In this document: piece after piece, positions 1 through 11,307 of the stretch
Numbering within the stretch: the first letter of the stretch is position 1
Layout: the number at the start of each line of letters is the position of its first letter
Assembly: GCA_023515745.1 (NCBI GenBank)
Contig: JALECJ010000056.1
Coordinates: forward strand, 1,039,409 to 1,103,408
Source: Amoeboaphelidium protococcarum
Lineage: Eukaryota > Aphelidiomycota > Aphelidea
DNA: 64,000 nucleotides
Reading direction: 5' to 3'
Made by a program: the position numbers and the translations under genes
Notes under the pieces: generated by a model
What the model saw: the letters and a program-made list of their open reading frames with translations, nothing else
Database searches by the model: none
Told to the model about the DNA's origin: nothing

Positions 1-1527
1 CTAGAGTAGCCAATTTGTGTAATGAGTGAATGTGGCCAGTCTATAGTTAGTGAGACGGTATGGTATCTGCAATCTCTAATCAGCCCAATAGTGTATAAGG
101 GCGAATATCATCCGTATCTCACTATTCAAGACTCTGATTTTGCATCTTTAAATAGAATGTTCTCTAAAGACAATATGTAAATGAAATCTAAAGCATCCGC
201 TGATTCTTAGGTGTAATCTAGTGATGTAGCATAAAGTGGAGTAATTCTGGGAGTAACTAATCCATTCTTTCGTAAAGCTTTCAGCACTTGGCCTCATATA
301 CTTCATCTGGTGTACAATTAATAAAAAGGCATACGTGTTAATGAGCCTGGAGTAGTAAAGTCCAAATCATATGGCAATATGAAGTCGGCTCAGCAGTAAC
401 AGTAAAAGTTCTCCTCGGATTCGCTGAGTAAGCTGGTGAGAAGCGCCAGTCCCACGGCTCTATTTAGACCTGGAAGTCCTGCGGGCATAAGATCTTCATC
501 ATCTTAAAGTTAAGGTAGAAAGCCTCAGGTATCTGAACTCAAATCGTCATATAAGCCCGCTCTGAGGCCAGATAAAAAGTTTGTCTTTGCAATGTAGAAT
601 TTGAAGATTGACAACATGCAGGCATAAGCTTAAGTGTCTTCATCTGGTCATTAGAATGGACACAGTCATAAATCTGATAGTAGCAGTAATAGTAATAGAA
701 AGAAGTATAAAGGATACGTTCTAAATGAGACTGTACGAAGACATTTTGTAGATCTCACTGAGCGATTTCTGGCCCCATTGAATAGGTACATTCTCACATA
801 GTTGACTCCGAAAATCTGCAAGTTTAACATCGATGGAGACTTGGTTGATGATCCGCATTAATAGTAGTTAAAAGTAAATGGAAAAGTATTGGTATATTCT
901 GTGCTGATCAAAGAGAAGGATTTCAAGTTGTAAAATTTTGATAATGATGCTTTTATTACGCACCTGGTCACTAATGAGCCACCACAGCTGTAGTTTGCAA
1001 AGACCACCTTCCTTTAATCTGGCAGTTTGAAATCTCTAACAAAATTGTCTCAATAGCAACCACAATAGTCATTAAATTAATCATCATCACCATTGTCTAA
1101 ACCTTTTGAATTCCGTCATCCTCCGTGGGTTTGTCTTTATATCAAATTCATTCAAACAAAGAACTTTGAATGCTGGCTGAATTAGAAGCGACTTACGATA
1201 GAGTAGGAGTTGCTGACAAAGAATGCAGAGAAGCTGATTAGTATTCTTGACCAAGACGTATCTGTTAAACATTCAAGCACCGTATTTAGTCTTCTTGTTG
1301 CCGCTAAGGGCTTACTTGCAATGATGAAATATGATCTTACGCCAGATTTGCTTCGGCATGGAGAGTTCCTGGAAGAGTAGCCTCTACAACACAGTGATGA
1401 CTCTTTGCATCAAGGTCATCGCAGTGATTACTTGATTGTGGAGTTGAAAAAGAGGGCCCTGTTTATTTGGAACAATCTGTTGAATGATGATGCATACCGT
1501 GACCTTATTATCACTGGTCAATTGTGA
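1..1527 (+). CDS. DENND6: DENND6-like DENN-domain protein (3' part)
   Basis: Open in frame 1 from the first base of the window to TGA at 1525-1527, about 508 codons, so the 5' part is missing. Near the start it reads GEYHPYLTIQDSDF and then GVILGVTNPFFRKAFSTWPH, which match the DENND6/FAM116 signature (HPYFTIHDSEF and VILGVTNPFFAK). The C-terminal part has PPWVCLYIKFIQTKNFECWL, like the DENND6 tail where a Trp/Tyr-rich stretch follows the DENN core. DENND6 proteins are Rab exchange factors (Rab14 in animals) acting on endosomes. A Ser/Gln-rich low-complexity insert separates the two conserved blocks. More than twenty in-frame TAA/TAG triplets are read as Gln. No intron is visible. Family identity is solid; the exact Rab partner is not known. 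Confidence 0.85.
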
Positions 1528-1654
1528 ATGATGAACGTTTAAAATCATTGTACATAATAAATGCAAAACTCGCATAAAAGTAAATAGTTTCATTTCCACT
1601 ACAAGTAATCAAATAGTATTCTCGTAAGAGAAATATACACTGTAGATCAATCCA

Positions 1655-4624
1655 TCAACCAATACAGTCGCAAATCATCTGAGAGACATCTTCACGCTGA
1701 CTGCGAACGGCCACTTCAACAGTGACACCACCGGCAACACAAGCCATTCTCATACGACACAGGGCCTTCACTCCGCCAATAACCAAACCGCTTAGCATCA
1801 GCGCATGACTAGTGATGGTTTGCAGTGGCTTGTTAGGCAACTGATAAGAATTCTCTGCGGCAGACCAAACATTACCTACATTGCCCAGAACTGATTCCAA
1901 TTTTTCAATGGCATCCTTGATATTAGTGACTTCAGCAGGCAGTTGCAAAGTTTCCACAATCTCATTGCCCAACTTGTCCCAGGATGAGGTGAAAATAGGC
2001 TCATAAGATGGCACAATGTAGTCTTCAATTCCAATCTCAAAAGCATCCACCTGGTACGTGTCATCATAACCCTGTGGATCGGGGATTCCTGTCTCGGGAT
2101 CAACATCCTTAGTAATAAAGGACAACGTGACGCCGAAAGATCCCGTGGCAAACGTGTTCTAACCTCCATTCTTCTTGTACACGACAAAGACACTACCAGG
2201 TTCACCGTACTTCAACTGCGGCAAATTGATCACACCATACAAAGTCAACATCTACAAAACATCCTCATCTTCCGGCTCAAGCTAAGCACTCACATTCTCC
2301 AGCATAACATCCTCCAGAGTATTGGTGCACAGTAACTGAACAACAAAAAAGTCTCTAAAATTATGCTTCACCACCTTGACCACATACTCGGCCACATCCA
2401 CGTCCGTGATGGCAATCTAAGGACTACTTCTAAACAGCTGACCGAATTGCGCAAACTCTTTCATTCCCTCAACCGCGGAGTCCTTCAACGACTTGGACTG
2501 ACCAGATACATCTCCACCAAAACCACCTCCATTCACCGGAGCCTCTGCACCAGCCATGAATCCCTAACCACCAGATAACATTGATGGAATGCCCAACTCC
2601 AACTGGCTACCTCTAATTGTCTTCAGACGCTCATTCTCTTCTTAAGCGCGCGTAGTTAATGGAACGTCTTTGATATCGAAAGGCTTGGTGTGCAACTCCA
2701 CGCTATTAACATAAGCAGTCAATTGACTCTCCAGCACATCCATGGCAAATGTGCTGTCATCCAATAGAAATTCCGCAGTCAGATCGATTCCTTCGTCACT
2801 GACAGTGTCAACATCACGGTCAGACAACATATCGATATAGAAGATGGCTCTATCACGCACCTCATCATCCGGGTCCTCAAGACATCTCTCCAACAGCACC
2901 ATAATCTGAGGCTTCAACTCTGGCAATTGGGCGGCAAACTTTGCCAGAGACGCTACAGCAGCAGCTCTAACAGGAGCAACTTCCAAAATAGTACGATTAT
3001 AAATGTGTCTAATATACTTGGATGGATTCAACATCTTTGGACCTTCCTCACCCAGCAAGTGGAGTATACGTACAGCCAGACGCGTAAACTCGCAATCTTC
3101 AATAAACTCACACAGATGCGCCAGAGCAGAGTCCTTCACATCAGGCACAGTTCTGATAAAGTCGAACAATCCCTCAACAACAACACGCTTAAACTCATAG
3201 CCACCTTCATCACGCAGAGCATTACTCAAAAAACGCAGCATCACCTGATTCTTTGATGGAAACTTGAATGCCAGAGCACGAATAGCTTCCACAACCAACA
3301 CTTTGAACTCATCAGAAATCTCAGCAATGAACGACTGAAGCAACTTCAATAATCTATCCACAGAACTTTCATTGCCAGTCTTGAGCAGAGTAGTGATGGC
3401 CAGAGTTGCAATACTTCTATTTGGATCAGTGATAAGGTTCTCCAGATCAACATTGCAACTGGCGACAGCTGATGGAAATCTGGCGGCAATCTTATTCAAC
3501 GTTCTTATGGCCGAGAATCTTAATGGAGCTTTAGCACTGTTCAGAGACAGTTGCAGTACATTCACCACAGGAAATAGCTCCTTAACACTTACACCCTTCA
3601 TGGAAAATATCACACGAGCAGCTTCCAGATTAACAACTTCGTGGCGATGTCTCAGACATCCCTCAAGCACATCATACAACTACTTCACATTAGATCCGGG
3701 TAACTAATTCTCAAGACCACCCTCATCTTCAATCACACGTCCAATATAACGGATCAACATCACCCAAGCCTGAGGACTACGTACCTGTCCACTTCTGATC
3801 AACTGCTGAACAATCTTCAAAATGGCAATCTTGTCGTTGGAACGCAACTGATACAACAAGCCCAATCCATGATATTGCACAAGTCCACTTGGTTTATTCA
3901 AAGCATCCTGAACTTCATTCGTCCATCTCTTCACCAGGTCCCTGCCGGCATTCATACTAGATCTCTACTACTGTTACTACTGCTACTATTAATCCTATTG
4001 CTAATTAGGGGCAACATAAGATGACTACAGCACAGATGGACTCAGCAAGTGAATGGAACTCACAATCGCTCCACTAACTAGCGTCAAATCTCTATCCACC
4101 ACGGCCTGCTTCAGAAATCTCTCCAGTCCGCCCGCGGTAGAGCCAATATCTCCTGAACAAACAACTCTTACCAGAGCACGCAGAGCACAACTTTTCAGAC
4201 CAAGTTCTGATGCATTCTTATCAGACAAATCCTTGTTCAAAGAACTCGTCACCATCAATATAGTGTCTGGAGATGAGATCAAGGCCAGTTCCTTCACAAT
4301 CAGGTAAGTCAATCTTCTCAGTAGCACATCCTTGCTCTGGAACAAGCGTGTAGTCTAGAAGAAGAGTTGAGTCGACTCGTTCTCATTGAGATGTTCACCC
4401 TAATACAGCAGGTACAACACCTTGGACAGGGTGGCTGCACATCTCCCAGCCTTGATAGGAGTTTCATAGAATATTCTAGCCTCCTGCAGCACAGCAGCCT
4501 TGTCAATTTTACTAAAAGTTTACGAAATGTCTACAAACACTCAACTTAAAACTAATAGTTAGTAGTAGATGGAAATGAAATACGGTATACTATTATTACC
4601 CTGTTCGTCGTGCTTCTTGTCCAT
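1655..4624 (-). CDS. COPG: Coatomer subunit gamma (gamma-COP)
   Basis: Gamma subunit of COPI, the coat for Golgi-to-ER vesicles. Exon 1 (4600-4624) gives MDKKHDEQ; a 69-nt intron (4531-4599, GTAATA...TTTGTAG) follows, then one exon to TGA at 1655. The 966-residue product has the family order: adaptin-type helical repeats from about residue 20 ([53 protein letters not shown]), a linker, then the gamma-COP appendage ending [18 protein letters not shown]. Conserved RW..E and [10 protein letters not shown] motifs are present. Oddity: a Gln run of about 13 residues near 185-197 coded mainly by TAG/TAA lies just before the conserved KRWTNE helix. The start was chosen because DKK and the phase-1 splice restore the usual gamma-COP N terminus. 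It lies tail-to-tail with the DENND6-like gene (127 nt apart). Confidence 0.95.
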
Positions 4625-4776
4625 GTACTTGAATTTTAACTACTAGTCTATTTTACTGTACTGTATGAGCTTCAACCCGAATAATAGCGAAGCAGTTTAG
4701 TTCAGTCAGCGGAGAGGAGAAAGAAGAGAAGAAGCGAAGTAAAGAAACAGACGCGCGTCCGATCGAAGATAGAGAA

Positions 4777-4794
4777 AGACAGACAGACAGACAG
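4777..4794. repeat. (AGAC)n microsatellite
   Basis: Four and a half copies of AGAC in the 478-nt stretch (4625-5102) between the gamma-COP start and the AP-1 gamma stop. The rest of that stretch is purine-rich near 4710-4800 and then AT-rich; I see no conserved frame in it, so I read it as the gamma-COP promoter plus the AP-1 gamma 3' flank. Confidence 0.8.
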
Positions 4795-5102
4795 AGACAA
4801 TGAGAGAGTAAAGAGTAAAGAGGTGCTTCAACTCGCTAGTGTTTAAAAACTCATGCCATCTCCCATATAGCGGTGTACGATAAAGAGATTTAGTTGTATT
4901 GCGGTTTGCACGTATTTTGTGAGGCGCAGTGTTGATACATCTCGAATCGAAAGTCTTATGATTGCGAGAGAGACTATGTATGGGAAGACCTCTATAATAA
5001 TAAAACTTAGGGAACCAATACTCCAACAATTCAATTCAATACTATATTTATCATTATTATCACCAAGAACACACCAACAGTCGCGGGGATAAATACTCAT
5101 GA

Positions 5103-7253
5103 TCACGCGAGATCATCAGAAACCAGCGAGAGTAGATCGTCAATATTACTACTGGTATTCTACTTACTTGGCTAGCTAGTGTTGCCACCGCCCTGTGAAT
5201 TACCACCTTATTGCTGTGTGTGAGAAGATGAATTAACAGGTGAAGAGGAGGTGGATACGGCAGCGGTTGGCTTAATAGCAACCTGAGGCAGAGGTACAAC
5301 AACGTGTTCCAGTAGTAAAGCCTTTGCCTAATCTGGAATCTAAACTCCATTTCTGCCTAGAATACTCAAATACTCGCAACTTCTACTCTAAACCTCCAGG
5401 GCAACCTTATTCACATAACGTCCCATCAGTGATTTGACACGCTCAACTGATGCTGCAGAATTACCACAGCGATTAGTAAACTTGAGCAGAGCAGTCAACG
5501 AATACTCGATAATCACATTGTTGCAATATGGACTCTCCAGCACAGACTGCAGGAAATTCAATACATCATTCTCTGACACATTCTAAGCTTGTACTTGTCC
5601 GGAGTAGTTGACTTGAGCACTCTGAGGTGGAGAAGTGCTATTAGCATCCTCACCTTCATTAGAATCCAGTGCAAACTTGACCTTGCCTCCATCCTTCAAT
5701 AGAATCTCGCCATACTCTCCGATGCACCACACAGCGGCAATAACAAGTCCCTCCTAAGACAGGTCATTCTTACAGAGCCAGAACAACTTCTGAACGACAT
5801 AAGAACGCAGCATTTCCCCTTCACTCGGGTCAGATGCATTAGCATTCAACGGAGCATTAGGATTCGTCAAATTTCCAACAACTTTAATAAAATTGGACAA
5901 TACATCGCTACCACCCAAATAATTACCAGCCAGTTTAAGAACACGCAGCACCGTGTCCAAAAACCATCGTCTATTCGGAGCATACTACTCAGCCACCGCG
6001 CAGATTCGAGCAGGCATCCATTACTTGAACTCTGCGTCAGTCGTAGGCAATTCCAAGAATAACAACAACTCACGCACCAATAAACGCACATTAGACTGAG
6101 TGACCAACTTGAACGAGAGATTCAGAGCACGTCTACGAATCGAAATGTCATTATCATGCAGACACTCCAGCACAGTTGTGCGATGACGCTAAATGGCATT
6201 AGTCGTCTCCTGCACCGACTAAGCATTACTATACTCTGTAGCCTCATTCAGTGTGTTCAAGGCAACATATCGCACGTTATTATCAGTGTTACCCAAGAAT
6301 TTGCCAAACATATTGATAGCCAGAGTTCTCAGACTAGTGTCACAATCAATATTCATAATGGTCAGGCAGCACTCGTATAGAATACTATTGCCGACATTCT
6401 TATTACCATCAGTGTTGGTGGCAATCTGAGCCAAGACATCGTTCATACTATCAGAAGCCGCTCTATCACCTTTGCCCAAAGTGCGTAACAATCTCAGGAT
6501 CATCACCTACAAAAATGGATCATTAATGCCACCCACATCATGCTCAGCTGCACCACCTGCAGAGCTCATAAGAGATTTCAAGTGACGACACAATATAGGA
6601 ATCTAACCACGTACATCTCTGAGAATATTATCTGAACATCCGGCCAGCGTAATACATAAAGTCACTGAAGTCAACAAGACAGCGTGGTTCTTCTCATTCA
6701 ATAGATGCTTGGCTTTAACAACAAACTGATCAGCCAAATCTGGCACTTTCTTCACCACTTTCACTGCACACAGAATAGCCTTCTTCTTGATATAAGAATT
6801 ACTGCTGGACATTAGCCTCTCAACCTCAGGTGCCAAATCACGAGACATTTCACTGCTAGCGATATTACCGAATGTGGCCAGAGCCAGACCAACAGTGAAC
6901 ATGTTCGGACTGTTCATGTCATTCTTGAGAGAATTAGTCACCAAAGTCAGCACTTCTTAACTCTCATCCAGGAGCAACATTATGCCAAGATACCCCAATC
7001 GCTTATCAACATACTTGCCAGCTGCAACCAACTTCAAGCATTCAATCTAGCCATAATGAGTCGGGTAGCCCAGCATGTGGATATACAGCATCTTGGCAAT
7101 GTTATTATGCCGGACTTCTAATGGAGCAGTAGTATCCTCCTTCAGGGAAGTTCTAATAGCTGCAGACTCTTTGGCAATCACAGCTCTCTCATCAGCCTGA
7201 GTCTTGCAGGAGCGAATCTATCTAATAAAATCTTTCAATCTCAGAATTCCCAT
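5103..7253 (-). CDS. AP1G: AP-1 complex subunit gamma, ear-less
   Basis: Large clathrin-adaptor subunit for TGN/endosome sorting. A single exon starts [20 protein letters not shown] and ends at TGA 5103-5105, 716 residues. Core motifs of gamma-adaptin are clear: [106 protein letters not shown] and [11 protein letters not shown]. After about residue 640 the sequence becomes a Ser/Thr/Gly/Gln hinge and stops at [14 protein letters not shown]. Usual gamma-adaptins are about 820 residues with a C-terminal gamma-ear; no ear is encoded here or in the 478 nt downstream. The final DDLLSL looks like a clathrin-box-type motif. A GTAAGT in the last 25 codons could in principle be a donor to a distant ear exon, but I found no ear-like frame. 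Confidence 0.92.
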
Positions 7254-7560
7254 TTTACAATATTAAAGTGCACTTAATACAAATCCAGAGTAACTGATAC
7301 TACAACAGACAATTTAATAACCAACAAGGGCCTTTGCAGTGAACAAAGTTAAATAGAAACGTCCAAGTGTACGGGCAAAGTAAGTAACTCAGTCACTCAA
7401 TCAAGTCTCTACATAGAAGAAAGAAAGAGAAAAGAGTGCGAGACTCACAAAGCACGAGAAGAAACACACTGCGCTCTTCTCAGGCACATGGCCAGCGGGT
7501 AAACAAATAAGCTTTCTTTGGGCGATTGACGATTGTTTGATGATGAAAGTTTATCGGTAA
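7254..7560. other. Intergenic, upstream of AP-1 gamma
   Basis: AT-rich 5' flank of the AP-1 gamma gene with a purine-rich patch (AGAAAGAGAAAAGAG near 7420-7437). No coding frame I can support; probably the AP-1 gamma promoter up to the edge of the inverted-repeat element. Confidence 0.4.
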
Positions 7561-7810
7561 TAGAGCGTTAGAGAGAATTGTTTTCGCTTTGTTTTTCTTT
7601 TGGCATCCCGAGCGAAAAAAACTCAAGTTTTTAGAGAGCGAATTTATTCCGGGCGATGTTTGCTTCGTAAAATGCCGACAAAAGCGAGAAAGATTTTTTA
7701 CTCGCGAACGAAAAATCGACTGTTTTCTCTTCATTTTTACCTCGCTTTGTTTGTGAAACGGCCCCGAGCGAAAGAAAAGCGAAGCGAAAACAATTCTCTC
7801 TAACGCTCTA
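7561..7810. mobile_element. MITE-like element with ~30-bp terminal inverted repeats
   Basis: The left end TAGAGCGTTAGAGAGAATTG... (7561-7590) and the reverse complement of the right end (7781-7810) agree at 29 of 30 positions; a weaker inverted similarity continues inward (CGAGCGAAA and CTTTTCTTT blocks). The whole unit is 250 bp and has no frame of significant length other than the two short ones that mirror each other across the palindrome. If the outer TA of each end is the target duplication, the element is GAGCG...CGCTC flanked by TA, the pattern of non-autonomous Tc1/mariner derivatives. It sits between the divergent AP-1 gamma and RING genes. The superfamily is an inference; no second copy was seen in this window. 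Confidence 0.7.
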
Positions 7811-8205
7811 ATGAAACTAACTTTGAGGCAAAGCTTACATCTTCATATTTACGTTATCTACAGCTTGTCTAATGTAGAAATGATGTTCTTCTTTTAATCC
7901 ATTGTGAATGAATCATAGTGTCGTCCATAGAGCCAAGAAGTGAACTACCTCAACAAAAGATAAATTACGATTTGTGACCAGATGTTACGCGTATGATGGT
8001 GTTTTACTTTTCAACATATCAAAGAGATCTTTTGTGATACTGTTAATTGATGATAAGAAGATTACGTTTTGTTACCTTGATCTTCCGTTTGTGAGAGGAA
8101 TGTTTCGCCGTTCTTTGAGATTTCTTTCTTGATCCGGAACTGAAGGCAAGTACCGCGGTTATTTTCTCCTTATACTACACGTTGATTGATATTTAAATCC
8201 TAGTA
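7811..8205. other. Intergenic, upstream of RING gene
   Basis: About 395 nt between the inverted-repeat element and the RING start. It contains one ACGCGT (7987-7992). A 60-codon open frame begins with the ATG at 7811 but has no recognisable content, so I do not call it a gene. Confidence 0.35.
7987..7992. promoter_or_regulatory. ACGCGT (MCB-like box) upstream of RING gene
   Basis: Palindromic ACGCGT 214 nt upstream of the RING-protein ATG. Same hexamer as the fungal MluI cell-cycle box bound by MBF; functional role is inferred only. Confidence 0.3.
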
Positions 8206-9978
8206 ATGGGTAATATCGTGTCTGGCTGGGGAAGAAATGATGGCAATAATCAAGACTCTGCTTAATAGAGTTATTTGACTGATTCGTAGTCTGGGAGTCG
8301 ACTGGCTGGATAAAGTGGCTCATCACGCCGACGGAGGCAGAGAAGTAATACCAGCAATATAAGTCCGAATAATCAGTTGGACACTAATGAATAGTCGCAA
8401 TAGCATTCAATTTCCCAATCTGACGCATAATAGAGGTAGAGTGGCGGTAATAGAAGTGTTAGATAGAGAACGTCTTCATCCGCTAGATTGTCAGCTGTGG
8501 GTGGCGGTGATGATCAGATAAGGTGGTCTGGCTCATAATAAAGTATAAACTCTCGCGTGAGAAGGTCAGCGCGTCTGGCATCTCGATCTTAATCGTCTTC
8601 TGCGCAGTCTTTATCCTCACGTAATAATCTTACGCGAATGATGTCTTTATAAGATTCAGTTTAATCCGTGAATCCCAGTGTGTCTGCTTAACGTGGATCC
8701 TAGTCGTCATAAGGAGAATAGTCTTAATCACAGAGTATGCTTAATCAGTAGAACACTCAGACGAACCAGTCATCTGTCTTCAACTTTAGAAATGATAGAT
8801 ATGCACTTGTGATGAGGTAAGGATTGGAGTTGGTATTGTAGGCGGTCATTACCAACGAGGATTCTAATTAGCGCGCCAGCATGTTCTATTTTAATGGATC
8901 CATCGTGGTAAGAGCTGAATCGTAAGAATAACGACCAGAAAGTGTTTAATAAGAACCTAACGCGTCATCTGATGAATTTAATAGTGATGCGGATCCAGAT
9001 CATCGTCCATCTTCATCTAATGTGGATGGCCCTAATATTACAGGTGGAGTCAGGAGACTTAATGAGCATACATTTGAAATGATGAATAGCCGTGTTGATG
9101 AGTCCTCCCTTTTGTTGAGATATGGCTGTAATTTAAGAGCTGATGAAGGAAATGATAGTAATAATGTTTATGAAATTCCGCTTATGATTGTTGGGGCAAG
9201 AGATGAGAGTCTGGGTGGTAATAATGGCGTACATGGCTGGCTAATGTATATTATTGGTGGGACTGATACACAGCAGTCTTTCTAATCTTTATTCAGAACA
9301 CTTGGTAGATCTTAAGGAGATTAAGCTAGTACTGCCACTGCCGAAGTCGATATGGAAGCTGTGGTGCGCGGTTTGGTGGGAAGATTTGTCATTGGTTTGA
9401 ATGCGGCGGTAGCATCTACGCTAAGAAGAGCTGCATAATAGTAGAACGCGTCTTAATCTACAGATGCTTCACGTTCTGATGGGGATGTCGATACTGATAA
9501 TCAAGATACGACAGATAGTAATGATGAAGATTGGCAGTGGCTTGATCATGTACCATTATCCCAAGTGTTGCGAGCATTATTCGGATCCATCTTGCGTAAT
9601 GATAATTAGACTCAACCCGGAATGTTACAAGGAGATGGAAATGTGAATTAATATGAATTTTACACTAGGCTGGGTGAATTACTCGGCCCCGCTGTTCCAC
9701 GCAATGCTCCTCCTGAGCTCGTCAGTCAGATTCCCACGACCATCTATCAGAATTTAGGAGTTCATATCGCCGGCAATCATGATGGTGTATTGTCCAAAAA
9801 GTGCACCATATGCCTTTCTCTATACGAAAAAAGTGACAATGTACGGATTCTACCTTGTCATCATTACTTTCATCAGACTTGTATTGATACTTGGTTAACT
9901 GATCACGTCAACAGCTGTCCTCTATGTCGAAAGCCTGCCGTGGAAAGTTCCGAATCCAATGCTGAATCTAATTTATGA
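8206..9978 (+). CDS. RING-H2 E3 ubiquitin ligase, putatively N-myristoylated
   Basis: One open exon of 590 codons plus TGA. The C-terminal 60 residues hold a RING-H2 domain (about residues 531-572): CTICLSLY, then LPCHHYFHQTCIDTWL, then CPLCRKP, i.e. the C3H2C3 ligand order. The N terminus MGNIVSGWG has Gly2 with a Ser at position 6, a plausible N-myristoylation signal. Residues 15-270 are Ser/Gln/Arg-rich and probably disordered; two more ordered, hydrophobic blocks around residues 280-360 and 385-420 are not recognised. The layout resembles RNF126/RNF115-type ligases (long disordered N part, C-terminal RING-H2), but the N-terminal zinc finger of those is missing. Likely a membrane-attached ubiquitin ligase; substrate unknown. 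Confidence 0.85.
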
Positions 9979-10143
9979 TATTCTTTCTTCATATACAAAA
10001 TTTATCCCGTTGATTTTCATTATTGTTTTATAGAATGTCCGTTCGATTGCACCCTTCTTTTTTCTTGGTCGCGTTTGTTCGACTGAGCAATTTGATGAAA
10101 CACCGCCCTTTTTCCGCGAAGGTGGTGTTGCAAGAAGGTAAAA

Positions 10144-11257
10144 ATGGATACAAAAGCTTCCGCTGAGGACTTGACATTGATTGTCAATGCCAGTATATAA
10201 TGCTTGTCTCAAGTCGTGAAAAAGACTCCATTGAGTGTGAAGCTATTAAGTCGACCGCCGTTTAAGTATATTTACGATTTAGTGATGGAAATTAAAGGGG
10301 AAACTTAGTACGGAAATGTTGACTTGGAGCGTTACTTGACTTAAGTGCCTAGCGTAAGACTTAATGATGAAACTCTTTTGGTAGATCTCTCATTTAAATT
10401 TAATGTAGGAAGTAAAAGAAAAGATTGCTTTTATAAATTCGATTAAACTTTTAGTTGGTAAGATGTAGATCCATTTTCTCATAAAGGTTTACACCGTGAC
10501 TTTGTAGAGGGATCTGTAAAAAGCGATGAACATGTCTCTTCTGTAGATCCACGTCAGGTATTGGCTGGTTTAGCGCCTGAGAAGACCAATGCATTGCTTT
10601 AAAAGTTTTGTTAATTAGCTATTGACTCTGTAAAGCCTGCAACAATCAAACCAGCTACTGTGCCATCCTAAAGTCAAGCGAAAAGTATTATTTATTCTTC
10701 CATCTCCGATGATTAGAACATAGCCGGCGACGCGTTCAAGTATAAGACCAAGCCCGAGTGGGCGCCATTTACCCAACGTGTAAATATCACTGAAGAGCCT
10801 AAGAGAGAATAGTAACTGTAAGAGACTCCTGGTAGTCAAGTAGTAGCGGACTTGAATAATTAATTGAGCGAGTTGATCTTGTTCGAATCAGCAATTGAAG
10901 CTGCAGAAGATGAGCATTGTACCGTGTTAGGCGAAACTGTAGACTGGAAGCAGAAATGCCTGTAGCTCGAATCTGAGATTCAATCATATTAGAAGTATTT
11001 CCTCCTTCATTAATTACTAACATGTTGGGTCCACTAGTAATAATGACAATTGTAGGGAGATTTAATCTGTTTTGACTCCACATAAGGAAAAGATGAAACA
11101 ACTCCAGGACGCGATTTAAGTGGAGGTATGGTTTTACTTGCAAGTAAAAGGTCTAAATTAAATTTATAATTTGTAGGAGAAAAAGGCTGAGTAGTTGTAA
11201 TAACAAATCTCAGGTGTTGTTTAAGCTATACAAGATGACCTTAAGTGTACCGAGTGA
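10144..11257 (+). CDS. IFT54: IFT54 / TRAF3IP1-like intraflagellar transport protein
   Basis: IFT-B complex subunit that binds tubulin and kinesin-2 in cilia. Exons 10144-10994, 11038-11125 and 11177-11257 (339 residues). The N terminus KTPLSVKLLSRPPFKYIYDL matches the IFT54 calponin-homology-like start ([20 protein letters not shown]), and VDPRQVLAGLAPEKTNALLQ matches the family motif near residue 145 (VAGHEPERTNELLQ). The C terminus is a coiled coil (about 225-339) as expected. Intron 1 (43 nt) contains a perfect TACTAAC branch point but ends CACTAG, unlike most introns here; intron 2 (51 nt, GTATGG...TTTGTAG) is standard. The acceptor of intron 1 was chosen because it alone keeps the coiled coil open. 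Human IFT54 is longer (about 690), lacking here is the Lys/Glu-rich middle. Confidence 0.85.
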
Positions 11258-11307
11258 ATGTCAGATACTGTATGTCTTTTCCTGTGAGAATCATTATTTA
11301 CCATATT

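Noticed and set aside
7480-7803. Two short ORFs (84 and 67 codons) on opposite strands
   Set aside because: They are mirror translations of the inverted-repeat element, not genes.
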